Below, one piece after another: positions 8,119 to 16,245 of a stretch of DNA of 64,000 nucleotides. The stretch spans positions 124,001-188,000 of the forward strand of contig CAWEBN010000010.1 of NCBI GenBank assembly GCA_963807305.1, read 5' to 3'. The position numbers and the translations under genes are program-made. The stretch's first letter is position 1; every line of letters starts with the position of its first letter. The notes beneath the pieces are model-generated. The model had not been told where the DNA came from and searched no databases. It saw nothing but the letters and a program-made list of their open reading frames with translations. This DNA comes from JAOPZW01 sp963807305. Its GTDB lineage: Bacteria; Actinomycetota; Thermoleophilia; Solirubrobacterales; Solirubrobacteraceae.

Positions 8119-9988
8119 GTGCCCGAGCCGCTGTCGATCGCCCAGGTCACCCCCTATCCGTGGGAGGACCGCCACGACGTCAACACGTTCGTCGCGCGGG
8201 TGTCCGACGAGCTTGCGCAGCGCGGGCATCGGGTCGTCGTCGTGGCGCCGTCGTCGTCGCGCACGCTCGTGCGCGACTCGCGCCACGCCGTGCGCAACGG
8301 CGCGATCGACCCCGGCCCCGGCGAGGTGCGCGTGCTGGCCGTGGGCGAGGCGCTGCCGCCGCTGCCCGGGCGCCGTCGCGCAGCGCTGCCGATCGACGTC
8401 GCGCGCACGATCTCCGACCTCTTCGAGAGCGCGGCGCTCGACCTGTGCCACGTGCACGAGCCGTTCGCGCCGAGCGTGGCCAGCACGGCGCTGCGCCACT
8501 CGCGCGCGCTCAACGTCGGCACCTTCCACGCGCCGACCGAGCGCGTCGTCGCCACGCAGGTCGCGCGCAAGGTCGTGCAGCTCGTCTTCGGGCGCCTCGA
8601 CGCGCGGACCGCGACCTACGGAGCCACCGCCGACCTGCTGCGCCGCTTCTTCCCGGGCGAGTACGCGATCGTCGCGCCCGGCGCCGACCCGCTGGCGCGG
8701 CCCGAGCGCGCCGACGACGCCCCCGTGCGCATCGCCTTCGTCGAGCAGGAGGAGCGCGGCGCCCTGCGGCTCTTCCTGCGCTCGCTGCGCCGGCTGGATC
8801 CCGGCGCTGCGCTGGGAGGCGGTCGTCCACTCCGAGCGCGGGCCGTCGTCGTCGACGCCGCTGCGCGCCGACCTGCTCGAGCGCGTGCGCTTCGTCGACG
8901 ACGCCGACACGGCGCTGGCGGGCGCCGACGTGCTCGTCGCGGCCTCCGACGGCGTCGCCCCCGCGCCCGGGCTCATCGCCCGCGCCCAGGCGGCGGGCGC
9001 CGTCCCACTCGCCTCGCGCCTGGCCGTCTACGAGGAGGTGCTGGGCGACGGCGAGGCCGGGCTGCTCTTCGAGCCCAACGACCTCGAGACGCTCACCGCG
9101 CAGCTCGGGCGGCTGGTCGTGGACCGCGACCTGCGCGAGCGCCTGCGCGCGGCGGCGCGGCCGCGGCCGTGGAGCGTGGTGGCCGACGAGCTCGAGGGCC
9201 TCTACCGCACGCTCGCCGCGCGCCGCCACGGCGCCCGCGGCAACGCCGAGATCGCCCGCAGGCTGCAGAGCCGGCCCATGATCGACGTCGACCTGCACAT
9301 GCACACCGACCACAGCCACGACTGCGCGACGCCCGTCGAGGTGCTGCTGGCCACCGCGCGCGCCCAGGGTCTCGGCGCGATCGCGGTGACCGACCACAAC
9401 GAGGTCTCCGGCGCGCTCGAGGCCGCGGCCAAGGCGGCCGACTACGGGGTGAAGGTCATCGTGGGCGAGGAGGTCAAGACCGCCCACCAGGGCGAGGTCA
9501 TCGGCCTCTTCCTGAAGGAGAAGATCCCGCGCGGGCTGACCCTGGCCGAGACGGTGGCCGAGATCCGCCGCCAGGGCGGCGTCGTCTACGTGCCCCACCC
9601 GTTCGACCGCATGCACGCCGTCCCCGACTACGAGCACCTGCTCGACGTCGTCGAGGACGTCGACGCGATCGAGGTCTACAACCCGCGCGTGGCGATCGGC
9701 TCCTTCAACGAGGAGGCCGCGCGCTTCGCGGCCAAGTACCGCATCCTGGCGGGCGCCGGCTCGGACGCCCACGTCACCCAGGGGCTCGGCTCGGTGCGCG
9801 TGCGCATGCCCGACTTCGACGGGCCGGACGAGTTCCTCGAGGCGCTGCGCGCGGCCGAGATCGTCACCAAGCCGTCGAGCCTGCTCTACGTGCAGGCGCT
9901 GAAGTTCCTCGAGACGAAGGCCACGCCGCCGGGTGCGCGCGAGCGCCGGCGCGAGCGCCGCGTGCGCCGCGCGATCCGCAAGCCGTGA
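8119..9988 (+). CDS. Glycosyltransferase-PHP domain fusion, interrupted by a one-base frameshift
   Basis: The GTG at 8119 opens a GT4-like N-terminal domain (IAQVTPYPWEDRHDVNTF, CHVHEPFAPS, GTFHAPTE) that stays in frame to about 8802. Homology then continues one frame over (RWEAVVHSERG, then GLLFEPNDLETLTAQL typical of a GT4 C-domain) and runs to TGA 9988. Removing one C from the CCC at 8800-8802 restores one continuous reading frame of about 620 aa. From about 9278 the protein is a PHP metal-dependent phosphoesterase (DLHMHTDHSHDC, AVTDHNE, VPHPFDR, GSDAHV). If real, the shift splits transferase from phosphoesterase. Either an assembly error or a genuine mutation; the stop overlaps the next ATG. 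Confidence 0.75.
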
Positions 9989-10641
9989 TGCAGGCGCAAG
10001 GACGACCTGCGGACCCGTCGAAGCCCGCAGGACCCATGCCCGCGACCGACGACGAGATCCGCGAGAAATACCTCGAGCGCGCCATCCGCGAGCTCAACAC
10101 CCTCACCCGCGAGCTGCAGAGCTGCCAGCACTGCCCGCGGGGCAACCTGATGCCCGTCCTGGGCTCCGGCCATCCCCAGGCCGACGTCTTCCTGCTCAAG
10201 TACGCGCCCGCCGCCAGCGAGGTGGAGGAGGGCGTCGCCTTCTACGGGCGCAGCGGCACGGCGCTCATGAAGTCCCTCAAGCGGCTGGGCATCGACCCGC
10301 TGGCCGTCTACGGGACGCTGTGCGTGAAGTGCCCGGTGAGCGACCCGTCGCTGGCCGACCCGGCCTGCATCGCGCGCGTGCTCGAGGAGCTGGCCATCGT
10401 GGCGCCCAAGATCGTGGTGGTCATGGGCGATGACGCGCTGGCCGCGCTCAACGACCTCGACGTGCCCCTGGCCAAGACGATCGACCCCGAGCTCGGCGTC
10501 GTCCAGGCCTTCACGCCGGCCTGCGAAGCGCTCGTCGTGCCGAACATCGACGACGCCCTCGACGAGGAGGCCGCCAAGCGCGAGTTCTGGTCGGCCTTCA
10601 GGGTGCTGGGCGAGTGGTACGAGGACCTGCCGCCCTACTAG
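9988..10641 (+). CDS. Uracil-DNA glycosylase superfamily protein (family 4/5-like)
   Basis: 217-aa protein whose ATG overlaps the TGA of the previous gene. An N-terminal CQHC pair and a later LCVKCP pair fit the four cysteines of the [4Fe-4S] cluster in family 4/5 uracil-DNA glycosylases. The usual N-terminal GExPG-like motif A is replaced by KYAPAASEVEEG, so this is a divergent member; the FYGRSGTALMKSL block is conserved. Glycosylase activity is inferred from superfamily membership. An internal ATG at 10036 is an alternative start. Confidence 0.75.
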   Translation: MQAQGRPADPSKPAGPMPATDDEIREKYLERAIRELNTLTRELQSCQHCPRGNLMPVLGSGHPQADVFLLKYAPAASEVEEGVAFYGRSGTALMKSLKRLGIDPLAVYGTLCVKCPVSDPSLADPACIARVLEELAIVAPKIVVVMGDDALAALNDLDVPLAKTIDPELGVVQAFTPACEALVVPNIDDALDEEAAKREFWSAFRVLGEWYEDLPPY

Positions 10642-11333
10642 CCGTTGTCGGCGCCGCCCTCGCCTACGTCCTCGTCGCCCCGGAGCTCCCCCAGCTGCAC
10701 CCGCCGGAGCTCTCGGCGCTGGTGGCGTCCGCGATCGGGCTGACCTTCGTCGTGGCCATCGTGGCGGGGATGACCGCGCTGGCCGACTCGCCGTTCGCGC
10801 TCTTCCCCGCCGTGCTCGGCGCGGGGCTGCTGGTCGCGGCGCTCGACGCCAACGACGTCGCGGCGGCCGCGACGCCGTTCGAGGTGGTCCTGCTGTGCTG
10901 CCTGGGCATCGCCTTCGCCGTCATCTTCGACGTGCCGGCGCTGGCCGTCGCCCTGCCGCTCTTCCTCGCGGCCATCGACATCGTCCAGGCGCTCGGAGGC
11001 GGGTCGGCGGGGCTGTTCACGCTGTCGACCTCGAAGCCCGGCGACGTGCTCACGCTCGACCTGCCCGACTGGGGCACCGGGCTCGCGGCCGCCCGGCTGA
11101 GCGCCACCGACGTCCTCTTCCTCGGCGCCTTCGCGGCCTACGCGCGGCGCCTGGGGCTGCGCGAGCGCGCCGCCGAGGTGGGCATGCTCTTGGGCCTCCT
11201 GGTCGCCGTCGCCTCCGAGGTCCTGCTCGACACCCAGCTGCCGACGATCGCGCTCATGGCGGCGGGCTATCTGCTACCGAACGTCGACCGCCTAACGGCC
11301 CCTGTTCGCGCGTCCCGCAGACGAGTAACGTGA
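10614..11333 (+). CDS. Multipass membrane protein of unknown function
   Basis: 239 aa from GTG 10614, overlapping the previous gene by 28 nt. About seven hydrophobic helices and few polar residues apart from a central GDVLTLDLPDWG loop and a C-terminal basic tail. No family recognised. The overlap suggests translation coupled to the glycosylase-like gene. Confidence 0.65.
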   Translation: MVRGPAALLAVVGAALAYVLVAPELPQLHPPELSALVASAIGLTFVVAIVAGMTALADSPFALFPAVLGAGLLVAALDANDVAAAATPFEVVLLCCLGIAFAVIFDVPALAVALPLFLAAIDIVQALGGGSAGLFTLSTSKPGDVLTLDLPDWGTGLAAARLSATDVLFLGAFAAYARRLGLRERAAEVGMLLGLLVAVASEVLLDTQLPTIALMAAGYLLPNVDRLTAPVRASRRRVT

Positions 11334-11337
11334 GGCC

Positions 11338-11517
11338 ATGGACCTCGAGGAGAAGACCCTTGAGCAGGTCGGCGATCGCTGCGAGGAGTGCGGGGCCAAG
11401 CTGACCGGGCGCGAGCTCGAGCAGGTGCTGGAGTCCGGCGGCCCTGCGCTGTGCACGGTGCACGCGCAGGAGGAGGTCGCCGTCTCCGAGGACGCGCTCG
11501 ACGAAGAGGGCCTCTAA
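11338..11517 (+). CDS. 59-residue zinc-ribbon-like protein
   Basis: Short ORF with ATG at 11338 and TAA ending at 11517. It encodes a very acidic protein with CEEC near residue 14 and CTVH near residue 39, a possible four-ligand zinc site (C-x2-C...C-x2-H). It follows the membrane protein by 4 bp and its end overlaps the convergent gene below by 4 bp. Function unknown. Confidence 0.6.
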   Translation: MDLEEKTLEQVGDRCEECGAKLTGRELEQVLESGGPALCTVHAQEEVAVSEDALDEEGL

Positions 11518-11819
11518 GCCCAGTACTCGACGGCGCCGGCGATCCTGCCGTCGTGCAGGTCGTAGATGCCCGCGCAGCGCCGGTCGCCCACGCGCGCCTC
11601 GATGACCGCGGCCTTGCCGTCGACGATCGAGCGCAGCACCTCGATCTCGTCCTCCTCGCCGCGGCCGGCGGCGACGCGGTGCGCGGCGACGTACTCCTCG
11701 ACGCCCAGCCGCGCGCCGTCGCCGGCGCGCTCGATCACGGCCGACGGGTGGAACTGGGCCCGCACCGCCTCCCAGTCGTGGCGCGCGAGCCCGCGCCACA
11801 GGCGCTCGGCGGCGTTCAC
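11514..11819 (-). CDS. NTF2/SnoaL-like small protein
   Basis: 101 aa from GTG 11819, which overlaps the stop of the upstream oxidoreductase (GTGA). The pattern AAERLWRGLARHDWEAVRAQ, a central FHPSAVIERAG and a C-terminal DGRIAGAVEYW resemble the cone-shaped NTF2/SnoaL fold used by ketosteroid-isomerase-like proteins. No catalytic assignment possible. Confidence 0.7.
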   Translation of the reverse strand: MNAAERLWRGLARHDWEAVRAQFHPSAVIERAGDGARLGVEEYVAAHRVAAGRGEEDEIEVLRSIVDGKAAVIEARVGDRRCAGIYDLHDGRIAGAVEYWA

Positions 11820-12760
11820 GCCATCTCCAGCACGATCTTGCCCAGCTTGGCGCCGGCCGTGAAGCGCTCGTAGGCCTCGGCGACGGCGTCGAGCGGGTAG
11901 GTGGCGGCGATCGGCACGCGCAGCACGCCGCGCTCGAAGAGCGCCAGCACGTGGCGCTCCATGGCGCGCGCGGTCAGCGCCTTCTCCTCCAGCGGGCGCG
12001 GGCGCAGCGTCGAGGCGCGCACGGTCGCGCGCCGGCCCATCATGGCGCCGAGGTTCAGCTCGGCCTTCGCGCCGCCCCCGATGCCGATGACGACGATGCG
12101 CCCGCTGGTGGCGAGCGCCTGCAGGTCGCCGGGCAGGTTGGGAGCGCCGACGAGCTCGAGGACGACGTCGAACGGCCCGTGCTCGGCGAAGCCGTCGGGA
12201 TCGATCACCTCGTGGGCGCCGAGCGCGGCGACGCCGTCGCGCAGGTCGGCGTTGCGCACGCTGGCGGTGACGTGGGCACCGGCCGTCGCGCCGAGCTGCA
12301 CGCCGGCGGTCCCGACCCCGCCGGCGGCGCCCTGCACGAGCAGGCGCTCGCCGGGACGCAGCCCGGCCTGCGTGAAGAGCGCGTCGTGGGCGGTGGTGAA
12401 GACCTCCGGCACGCCGCCGGCCTCGGTGAAGCTCAGGCCGTCGGGAATGGGCATGAGCTGGCGCTCGTGCACCGTGGCCAGCTCGGCCTGCCCGCCGCCA
12501 CCGACGATGGCCATCACGCGGTCGCCCTCGGCGAAGCGCTCGGCCCCGGGCCCGCACGCCGCGACCTCGCCGGCGAGCTCGAGCCCGGGGATGTCCTGCG
12601 GGGACCCGGGTGGCGCCGGGTAGTGCCCCGCGCGCTGGTGGATGTCGGCGCCGTTGAGCCCGGCGGCGCGCACGCGGACGAGGACCTCGCCGGACCCCGG
12701 CTCGGGGTCCGGGTGCTCGGCGACGACGACCTCTCCGTCGCGGATGGTGGCGGCGCGCAT
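11816..12760 (-). CDS. Zinc-independent quinone oxidoreductase-type dehydrogenase
   Basis: 314-aa medium-chain dehydrogenase/reductase without zinc-binding cysteines. Motifs: the GroES-like N-domain (VLVRVRAAGLNGADIHQRAG), substrate domain GLELAGEVAACGPG and NADPH-binding VQGAAGGVGTAGVQL. Start ATG 12760 gives a standard N-terminus; an extension upstream is not conserved. It is translationally coupled to the SnoaL-like gene. Electron acceptor unknown. Confidence 0.87.
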   Translation of the reverse strand: MRAATIRDGEVVVAEHPDPEPGSGEVLVRVRAAGLNGADIHQRAGHYPAPPGSPQDIPGLELAGEVAACGPGAERFAEGDRVMAIVGGGGQAELATVHERQLMPIPDGLSFTEAGGVPEVFTTAHDALFTQAGLRPGERLLVQGAAGGVGTAGVQLGATAGAHVTASVRNADLRDGVAALGAHEVIDPDGFAEHGPFDVVLELVGAPNLPGDLQALATSGRIVVIGIGGGAKAELNLGAMMGRRATVRASTLRPRPLEEKALTARAMERHVLALFERGVLRVPIAATYPLDAVAEAYERFTAGAKLGKIVLEMA

Positions 12761-12807
12761 GGCCGCGGAGTCTAGGCCCGCCGTCCCCCGGGGGTACGCT
12801 GCTTCGC

Positions 12808-13815
12808 ATGGCACTTCCCGTCGACGCATGGAAGCTCGAGGGCATCTCGCCGCGGGCCTATCAGCACCCCGCCGACCGCGCCGCGACCGCCGCGCTGCAC
12901 AAGGTCCCCTACCTCGACGAGGTGGTGCGCAGGCTCGTCGCCCTGGGCTACGAGCGCGCGCTGCGCGCCGCCGCGCTGGGCTCCTCCGTGCGTCTCGGCC
13001 AGGACCAGCTGCCCCACATCTGGGTGCTGCACCGCCAGAGCTTCAACGCGCTCGACCTCGAGGACGTGCCCGACCTCTACCTGACGCAGCTCCCGTTCGC
13101 CAACGCGGCGACGATCGGGGTCGACCGGCCGATCGTGGTCGTCAACTCCGAGCTCGTGCGGATCCTCGACGACGACGGCCGCCGCGCCGTGCTGGCCCAC
13201 GAGGCCGCCCACGTGCACTCCGGCCACGTGCTCTACCAGACGGCGATGCTCATCCTGCTGCGGCTCGCCACCGGCGTGCGCCTGCCGCTGCTCGCCGGGC
13301 TGCCCCTGCTGGCCATCCAGCTCGCGCTGCTCGAGTGGTTCCGCGGCGCCGAGCTCAGCTGCGATCGCGCCGCCGCGATCGTCACCCGCGACCCGATGGC
13401 CATCTGCCGCGCGCTCATGGTCATCTCGGCCGGCGAGGCCTCCGCTGACCTCAACCTCGACGCCTTCGTCGCGCAGGCGATGGACTACAGCGAGGGCGGC
13501 AGGGGCCTCGACAAGCTCACGCGGCTGATGGCCGACATGGGCCTCACCCATCCGATGCCCGTGCGCCGCGTCCGCCTGCTGCTCGAGTGGGTGCGCGAGG
13601 GCGGCTACGACCGGATCGTCTCGGGCGACTACATCCGCCGCGGCCACGAGCCGCCGCTGCGCGACGAGGCCGACGCCGCCCAGGAGCACTACGCCAAGCG
13701 GATGTCGGACGCCTTCCAGCAGGCGGGCTCGTCGATCGGCGACGTCGGCCAGCAGCTCGGCGACTGGCTGGCGCGCCAGCGCACCGGCGGCTCCGACGGC
13801 GACGACGAGAAGTAG
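12808..13815 (+). CDS. M48-family zinc metalloprotease
   Basis: 335 aa. The HEAAH zinc motif (HExxH) near residue 131 is in VLAHEAAHVHSGH, and the third-ligand glutamate fits the WFRGAELSCDRAA segment. A membrane-spanning stretch lies between them (ILLRLATGVRLPLLAGLPLL), so the enzyme is membrane-anchored with a cytoplasmic or interface active site, as in M48 proteins. ATG at 12808 is 47 bp from the divergent oxidoreductase. Confidence 0.88.
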   Translation: MALPVDAWKLEGISPRAYQHPADRAATAALHKVPYLDEVVRRLVALGYERALRAAALGSSVRLGQDQLPHIWVLHRQSFNALDLEDVPDLYLTQLPFANAATIGVDRPIVVVNSELVRILDDDGRRAVLAHEAAHVHSGHVLYQTAMLILLRLATGVRLPLLAGLPLLAIQLALLEWFRGAELSCDRAAAIVTRDPMAICRALMVISAGEASADLNLDAFVAQAMDYSEGGRGLDKLTRLMADMGLTHPMPVRRVRLLLEWVREGGYDRIVSGDYIRRGHEPPLRDEADAAQEHYAKRMSDAFQQAGSSIGDVGQQLGDWLARQRTGGSDGDDEK

Positions 13816-13828
13816 CCGGGGCCGCGGC

Positions 13829-14566
13829 CTACGCGGCGGCGGCCTGGTCGGCGAGCCGCAGGCGCTCGACCCCGCGGCGCAGGACGCGGCAGACCTTCAT
13901 CTGCGACATGCCCATCCGCCGGGCGATCTCGCGCTGGGACAGGTCGCCGGAGAAGTACAGGCGCATGACGTCGCGCTCGAGCGGCTCGAGCAGGGTGGAG
14001 AGCTCGTCGAGCCACGCGCGGTCGAACGCGCGGCGCAGCCCCTCGTCCTCCGCCCCGAGCTGGTCGCCGACGGTGCGGTCCTCGGTGTCGGCGTGGGCCG
14101 GGGCGTCGAGCGACAACGCCCAGCGCCCGCGGCGCGCCTCCTGGGCCGCGACGACGCGCTCGACCGACAGGTCGAGGTGCTCGGCGAGGTCCGAAGTCGT
14201 CGGCGCGTGGCCGAGCGTCGCGCTCAGGCGCTCGGTGGCCGACAGCAGCTCGAGCCACGTCTCGGCCGCCTCGCGCGGGGGGCGCACGGCCCACGTGTGG
14301 TCGCGCAGCCAGCGGCGCATCTCGCCGATCATGGTCGGCACCGCGTAGCGCAGGAAGTCGGTGCCGAAGCCGGGATCGAAGCGCTCGAGCGCCTTGGTCA
14401 GGCCCAATGCCGCGGCCTGCTCGAGGTCCTCGACGTAGCCCGTGTGGCGATAGCGGCGCGCCAGCCTTCGCATGATCGGCCGCATCCGCGCGACGAGCTC
14501 CTCGCGCGCGGCGAGGTCGCCGGAGCAGACGTATCGGCGCAGCAGGTCGTCTTCGACCGTACCCAC
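13829..14566 (-). CDS. SigB/SigF/SigG-type RNA polymerase sigma factor
   Basis: 245-aa group-3 sigma factor. Region 2 (EDLEQAAALGLTKALERFDP, then FLRYAVPTMIGEMRRWLRD), region 3 (LERLSATL...SDLAEHLDLSVERV-type) and region 4 (LSQREIARRMGMSQMKVCRV) are intact, giving the SigB/F/G pattern of stress and development sigma factors. GTG 14566 is the best standard start; a strong GGAGGAGAG site at 14617-14609 sits 43 nt upstream with no in-frame standard codon next to it, so the start is uncertain. Expression is expected to be controlled by the operator and promoter just upstream. Confidence 0.87.
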   Translation of the reverse strand: MGTVEDDLLRRYVCSGDLAAREELVARMRPIMRRLARRYRHTGYVEDLEQAAALGLTKALERFDPGFGTDFLRYAVPTMIGEMRRWLRDHTWAVRPPREAAETWLELLSATERLSATLGHAPTTSDLAEHLDLSVERVVAAQEARRGRWALSLDAPAHADTEDRTVGDQLGAEDEGLRRAFDRAWLDELSTLLEPLERDVMRLYFSGDLSQREIARRMGMSQMKVCRVLRRGVERLRLADQAAAA

Positions 14567-14657
14567 GCCGGATCGGATGTGGGGGGTGGTGGTACGCGTG
14601 ACCCGGACCTCTCCTCCACGGCCGGCGTCTCTCTCCTGCCGCCGACCGCCATAACAG

Positions 14658-14671
14658 TGGAACCGGTTCCA
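14658..14671. promoter_or_regulatory. LacI-family operator upstream of the sigma factor gene
   Basis: A perfect 14-bp palindrome TGGAACCGGTTCCA with the central CpG typical of LacI/GalR operators. It overlaps the -10 end and start site of a promoter reading into the sigma gene and lies 43 bp from the end of the LacI-type gene. Repression of the sigma factor by that regulator is inferred. Confidence 0.8.
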
Positions 14672-14698
14672 GGCTAGCGCCCCGGCGCCGCGTGTCAA
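14671..14698 (-). promoter_or_regulatory. Sigma-70-type promoter for the SigB-type gene
   Basis: On the minus strand, TTGACA (14698-14693) and TAGCCT (14676-14671) are separated by 16 bp. The operator palindrome begins at the last base of the -10, so a bound repressor would block initiation. Predicted start is near 14664, leaving a 5' leader of about 100 nt. Confidence 0.72.
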
Positions 14699-14705
14699 GG
14701 CGTAT

Positions 14706-14722
14706 GTGTCGAATTACGACAC
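14706..14722. promoter_or_regulatory. Inverted repeat at the end of the lacI-type gene
   Basis: GTGTCG-AATTA-CGACAC, perfect 6-bp arms. It contains the TAA of the LacI-type gene and ends 7 bp before the TTGACA box, so it could be a second operator or a short terminator. No partner identified. Confidence 0.4.
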
Positions 14723-15763
14723 TGGTTGCGAAACCGTCCGGCGCACCACGACCTCGAGGTCCGGCAGCGGCGCCGGCGCCGCGTCCGAAGTAGACGTTTT
14801 CTCGGCGTCGAGCGCGCGCAGCAGCAGATGGGCCCCGAGGCGGCCGGACTCGCGCAGCGGCTGGCGCACCGTGGTGAGGCCGATCGCGGCCGCGAGCTCG
14901 ATGTCGTCGAAGCCGATGACCGACAGGTCACCGGGCACCGTGAGCCCGGCCCGCGCGGCCGCGTCGAGGACGCCGAAGGCCTGGACGTCGGAGGCCGCGA
15001 AGATGGCCGTCGGCCGTCGGCGCAGCGCCAGCAGCTCACGCGTGAGCTCGAGGGCGATCTCCCGGCCGTACGGGCCGCGCCTGACGTAGCGGGCGGGCAG
15101 CGCGACGCCGGCCTCGCTCATCACCCGCCGCATGCCCTCGAGGCGCCGCTGGCTGGAGGCGAAGGCGAACGGGTTGTTCTCGACGTCGCCGACGAAGGCG
15201 ATGTTGCGGTGGCCCGCCGCGAGGAGATGACCGGCGGCCAGCGCACCGCCGGCGACGTCGTCGATGGCCACGTTGGGCAGCAGCGCGTGCGCGACGTCGA
15301 CGAGGACGGTCGGCACCCCGTCGCGGTGAAGCGCACGGACCTCGGTCGGCCTGAGCGGCAGGGAGATGACGATCACGCCGTCGACGCGGTCGCGGCGGGC
15401 GAAGCGCCGCAGCGCCGCGCGGCGCTGCTCGAGCGTCTCGATATTGAAGAGCGTCAGGTCGTAGGCGCTGCGCCCGACGACGTCGTCGATGCCGCGCAGG
15501 CGCTCGACCACCGACGGGCTGGTGAAGAACGGGGCGATCACGCCGAGCGTCTGGGTGCGCCCGAGCGACAGGTTCCGCGCGGTCGCGCTGGGGCGGTAGC
15601 CGAGCTCGTCCATCACGGCGCGCACGCGCAGCCGGGTGGCCTCGGCCACGCCGGCCGAGTCGTTGAGCACGCGGGACACGGTGCCGACGCCCACGCCCGC
15701 GCGCTCGGCCACGTCGCGAATCCGCGGCGCACGCGGGCCCGGGCGATCCGGAGCGCTGGCCAC
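14714..15763 (-). CDS. LacI-family transcriptional regulator
   Basis: 349 aa from GTG 15763. The N-terminal helix-turn-helix is clear (IRDVAERAGVGVGTVSRVLN), followed by the hinge helix region and a periplasmic-binding-protein-like effector domain (TLGVIAPFFTSP, DGVIVISLPL, VIGFDDIELA). The DNA just downstream carries a LacI-type operator in front of the SigB-type gene, so this regulator is the obvious candidate. Effector (probably a sugar) is unknown; no sugar genes adjoin it. Confidence 0.92.
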   Translation of the reverse strand: MASAPDRPGPRAPRIRDVAERAGVGVGTVSRVLNDSAGVAEATRLRVRAVMDELGYRPSATARNLSLGRTQTLGVIAPFFTSPSVVERLRGIDDVVGRSAYDLTLFNIETLEQRRAALRRFARRDRVDGVIVISLPLRPTEVRALHRDGVPTVLVDVAHALLPNVAIDDVAGGALAAGHLLAAGHRNIAFVGDVENNPFAFASSQRRLEGMRRVMSEAGVALPARYVRRGPYGREIALELTRELLALRRRPTAIFAASDVQAFGVLDAAARAGLTVPGDLSVIGFDDIELAAAIGLTTVRQPLRESGRLGAHLLLRALDAEKTSTSDAAPAPLPDLEVVVRRTVSQPVS

Positions 15764-15848
15764 GACGCGGACGAGTACCCCCGCACACCCGGGGTGACGC
15801 AGCAGCGGTCTGGGCGAGGACGGCGGATCGCGCGTTTAGTCTTGGAGC

Positions 15849-16202
15849 ATGGCCCGCCATCAGCTGCGCCCACTGTTCGACCGCGTGGTGATCAAAGAGC
15901 TCGAGCCCGACCGCATGCGCCAGTCGGGGCTGGTGGTCCCGGCGGGCTCCCACGAGCCGCCGCCGCAGCACGGCATCGTGCTGGCCATCGGTCAGGGCGT
16001 GGACTGGTGGGAGGCCGCCGGCGTGCAGATGCCGGTGCGCCCGGGCGACCACGTCGTCTTCCCGGCGTCGGCCGGCGCCTGGGTCGAGGTCGACGAGGAG
16101 CGTCTGCTGGTGTGCCGCGTGACCGAGCTGCTGGGCGTGCTCGAGCGCGTCGAGCAGCCGCTGGGCGACGCCCGCCTGGGCGACGCGCTCGGCGAGGGCT
16201 GA
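15849..16202 (+). CDS. GroES-like co-chaperonin (Cpn10)
   Basis: 117 aa. The N-terminal LRPLFDRVVIKELEPD, the mobile-loop-like segment SGLVVPAGSHEPPPQHG and PGDHVVFPA match the Cpn10 fold. The protein is slightly longer than standard GroES, with about 20 extra residues at the C-terminus. No groEL is nearby, so this is a solitary copy. A strong hairpin follows. Confidence 0.82.
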   Translation: MARHQLRPLFDRVVIKELEPDRMRQSGLVVPAGSHEPPPQHGIVLAIGQGVDWWEAAGVQMPVRPGDHVVFPASAGAWVEVDEERLLVCRVTELLGVLERVEQPLGDARLGDALGEG

Positions 16203-16207
16203 CCGCG

Positions 16208-16236
16208 GGGAGCGCCGGCTGGGCGCCGGCGCTCCC
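16208..16236. terminator. Bidirectional hairpin between convergent genes
   Basis: A perfect 12-bp stem (GGGAGCGCCGGC with GCCGGCGCTCCC, loop TGGGC) lies between the GroES stop and the convergent LamG gene, so it can terminate both transcripts. No U-tract. Confidence 0.7.
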
Positions 16237-16245
16237 GGGCGAGGG

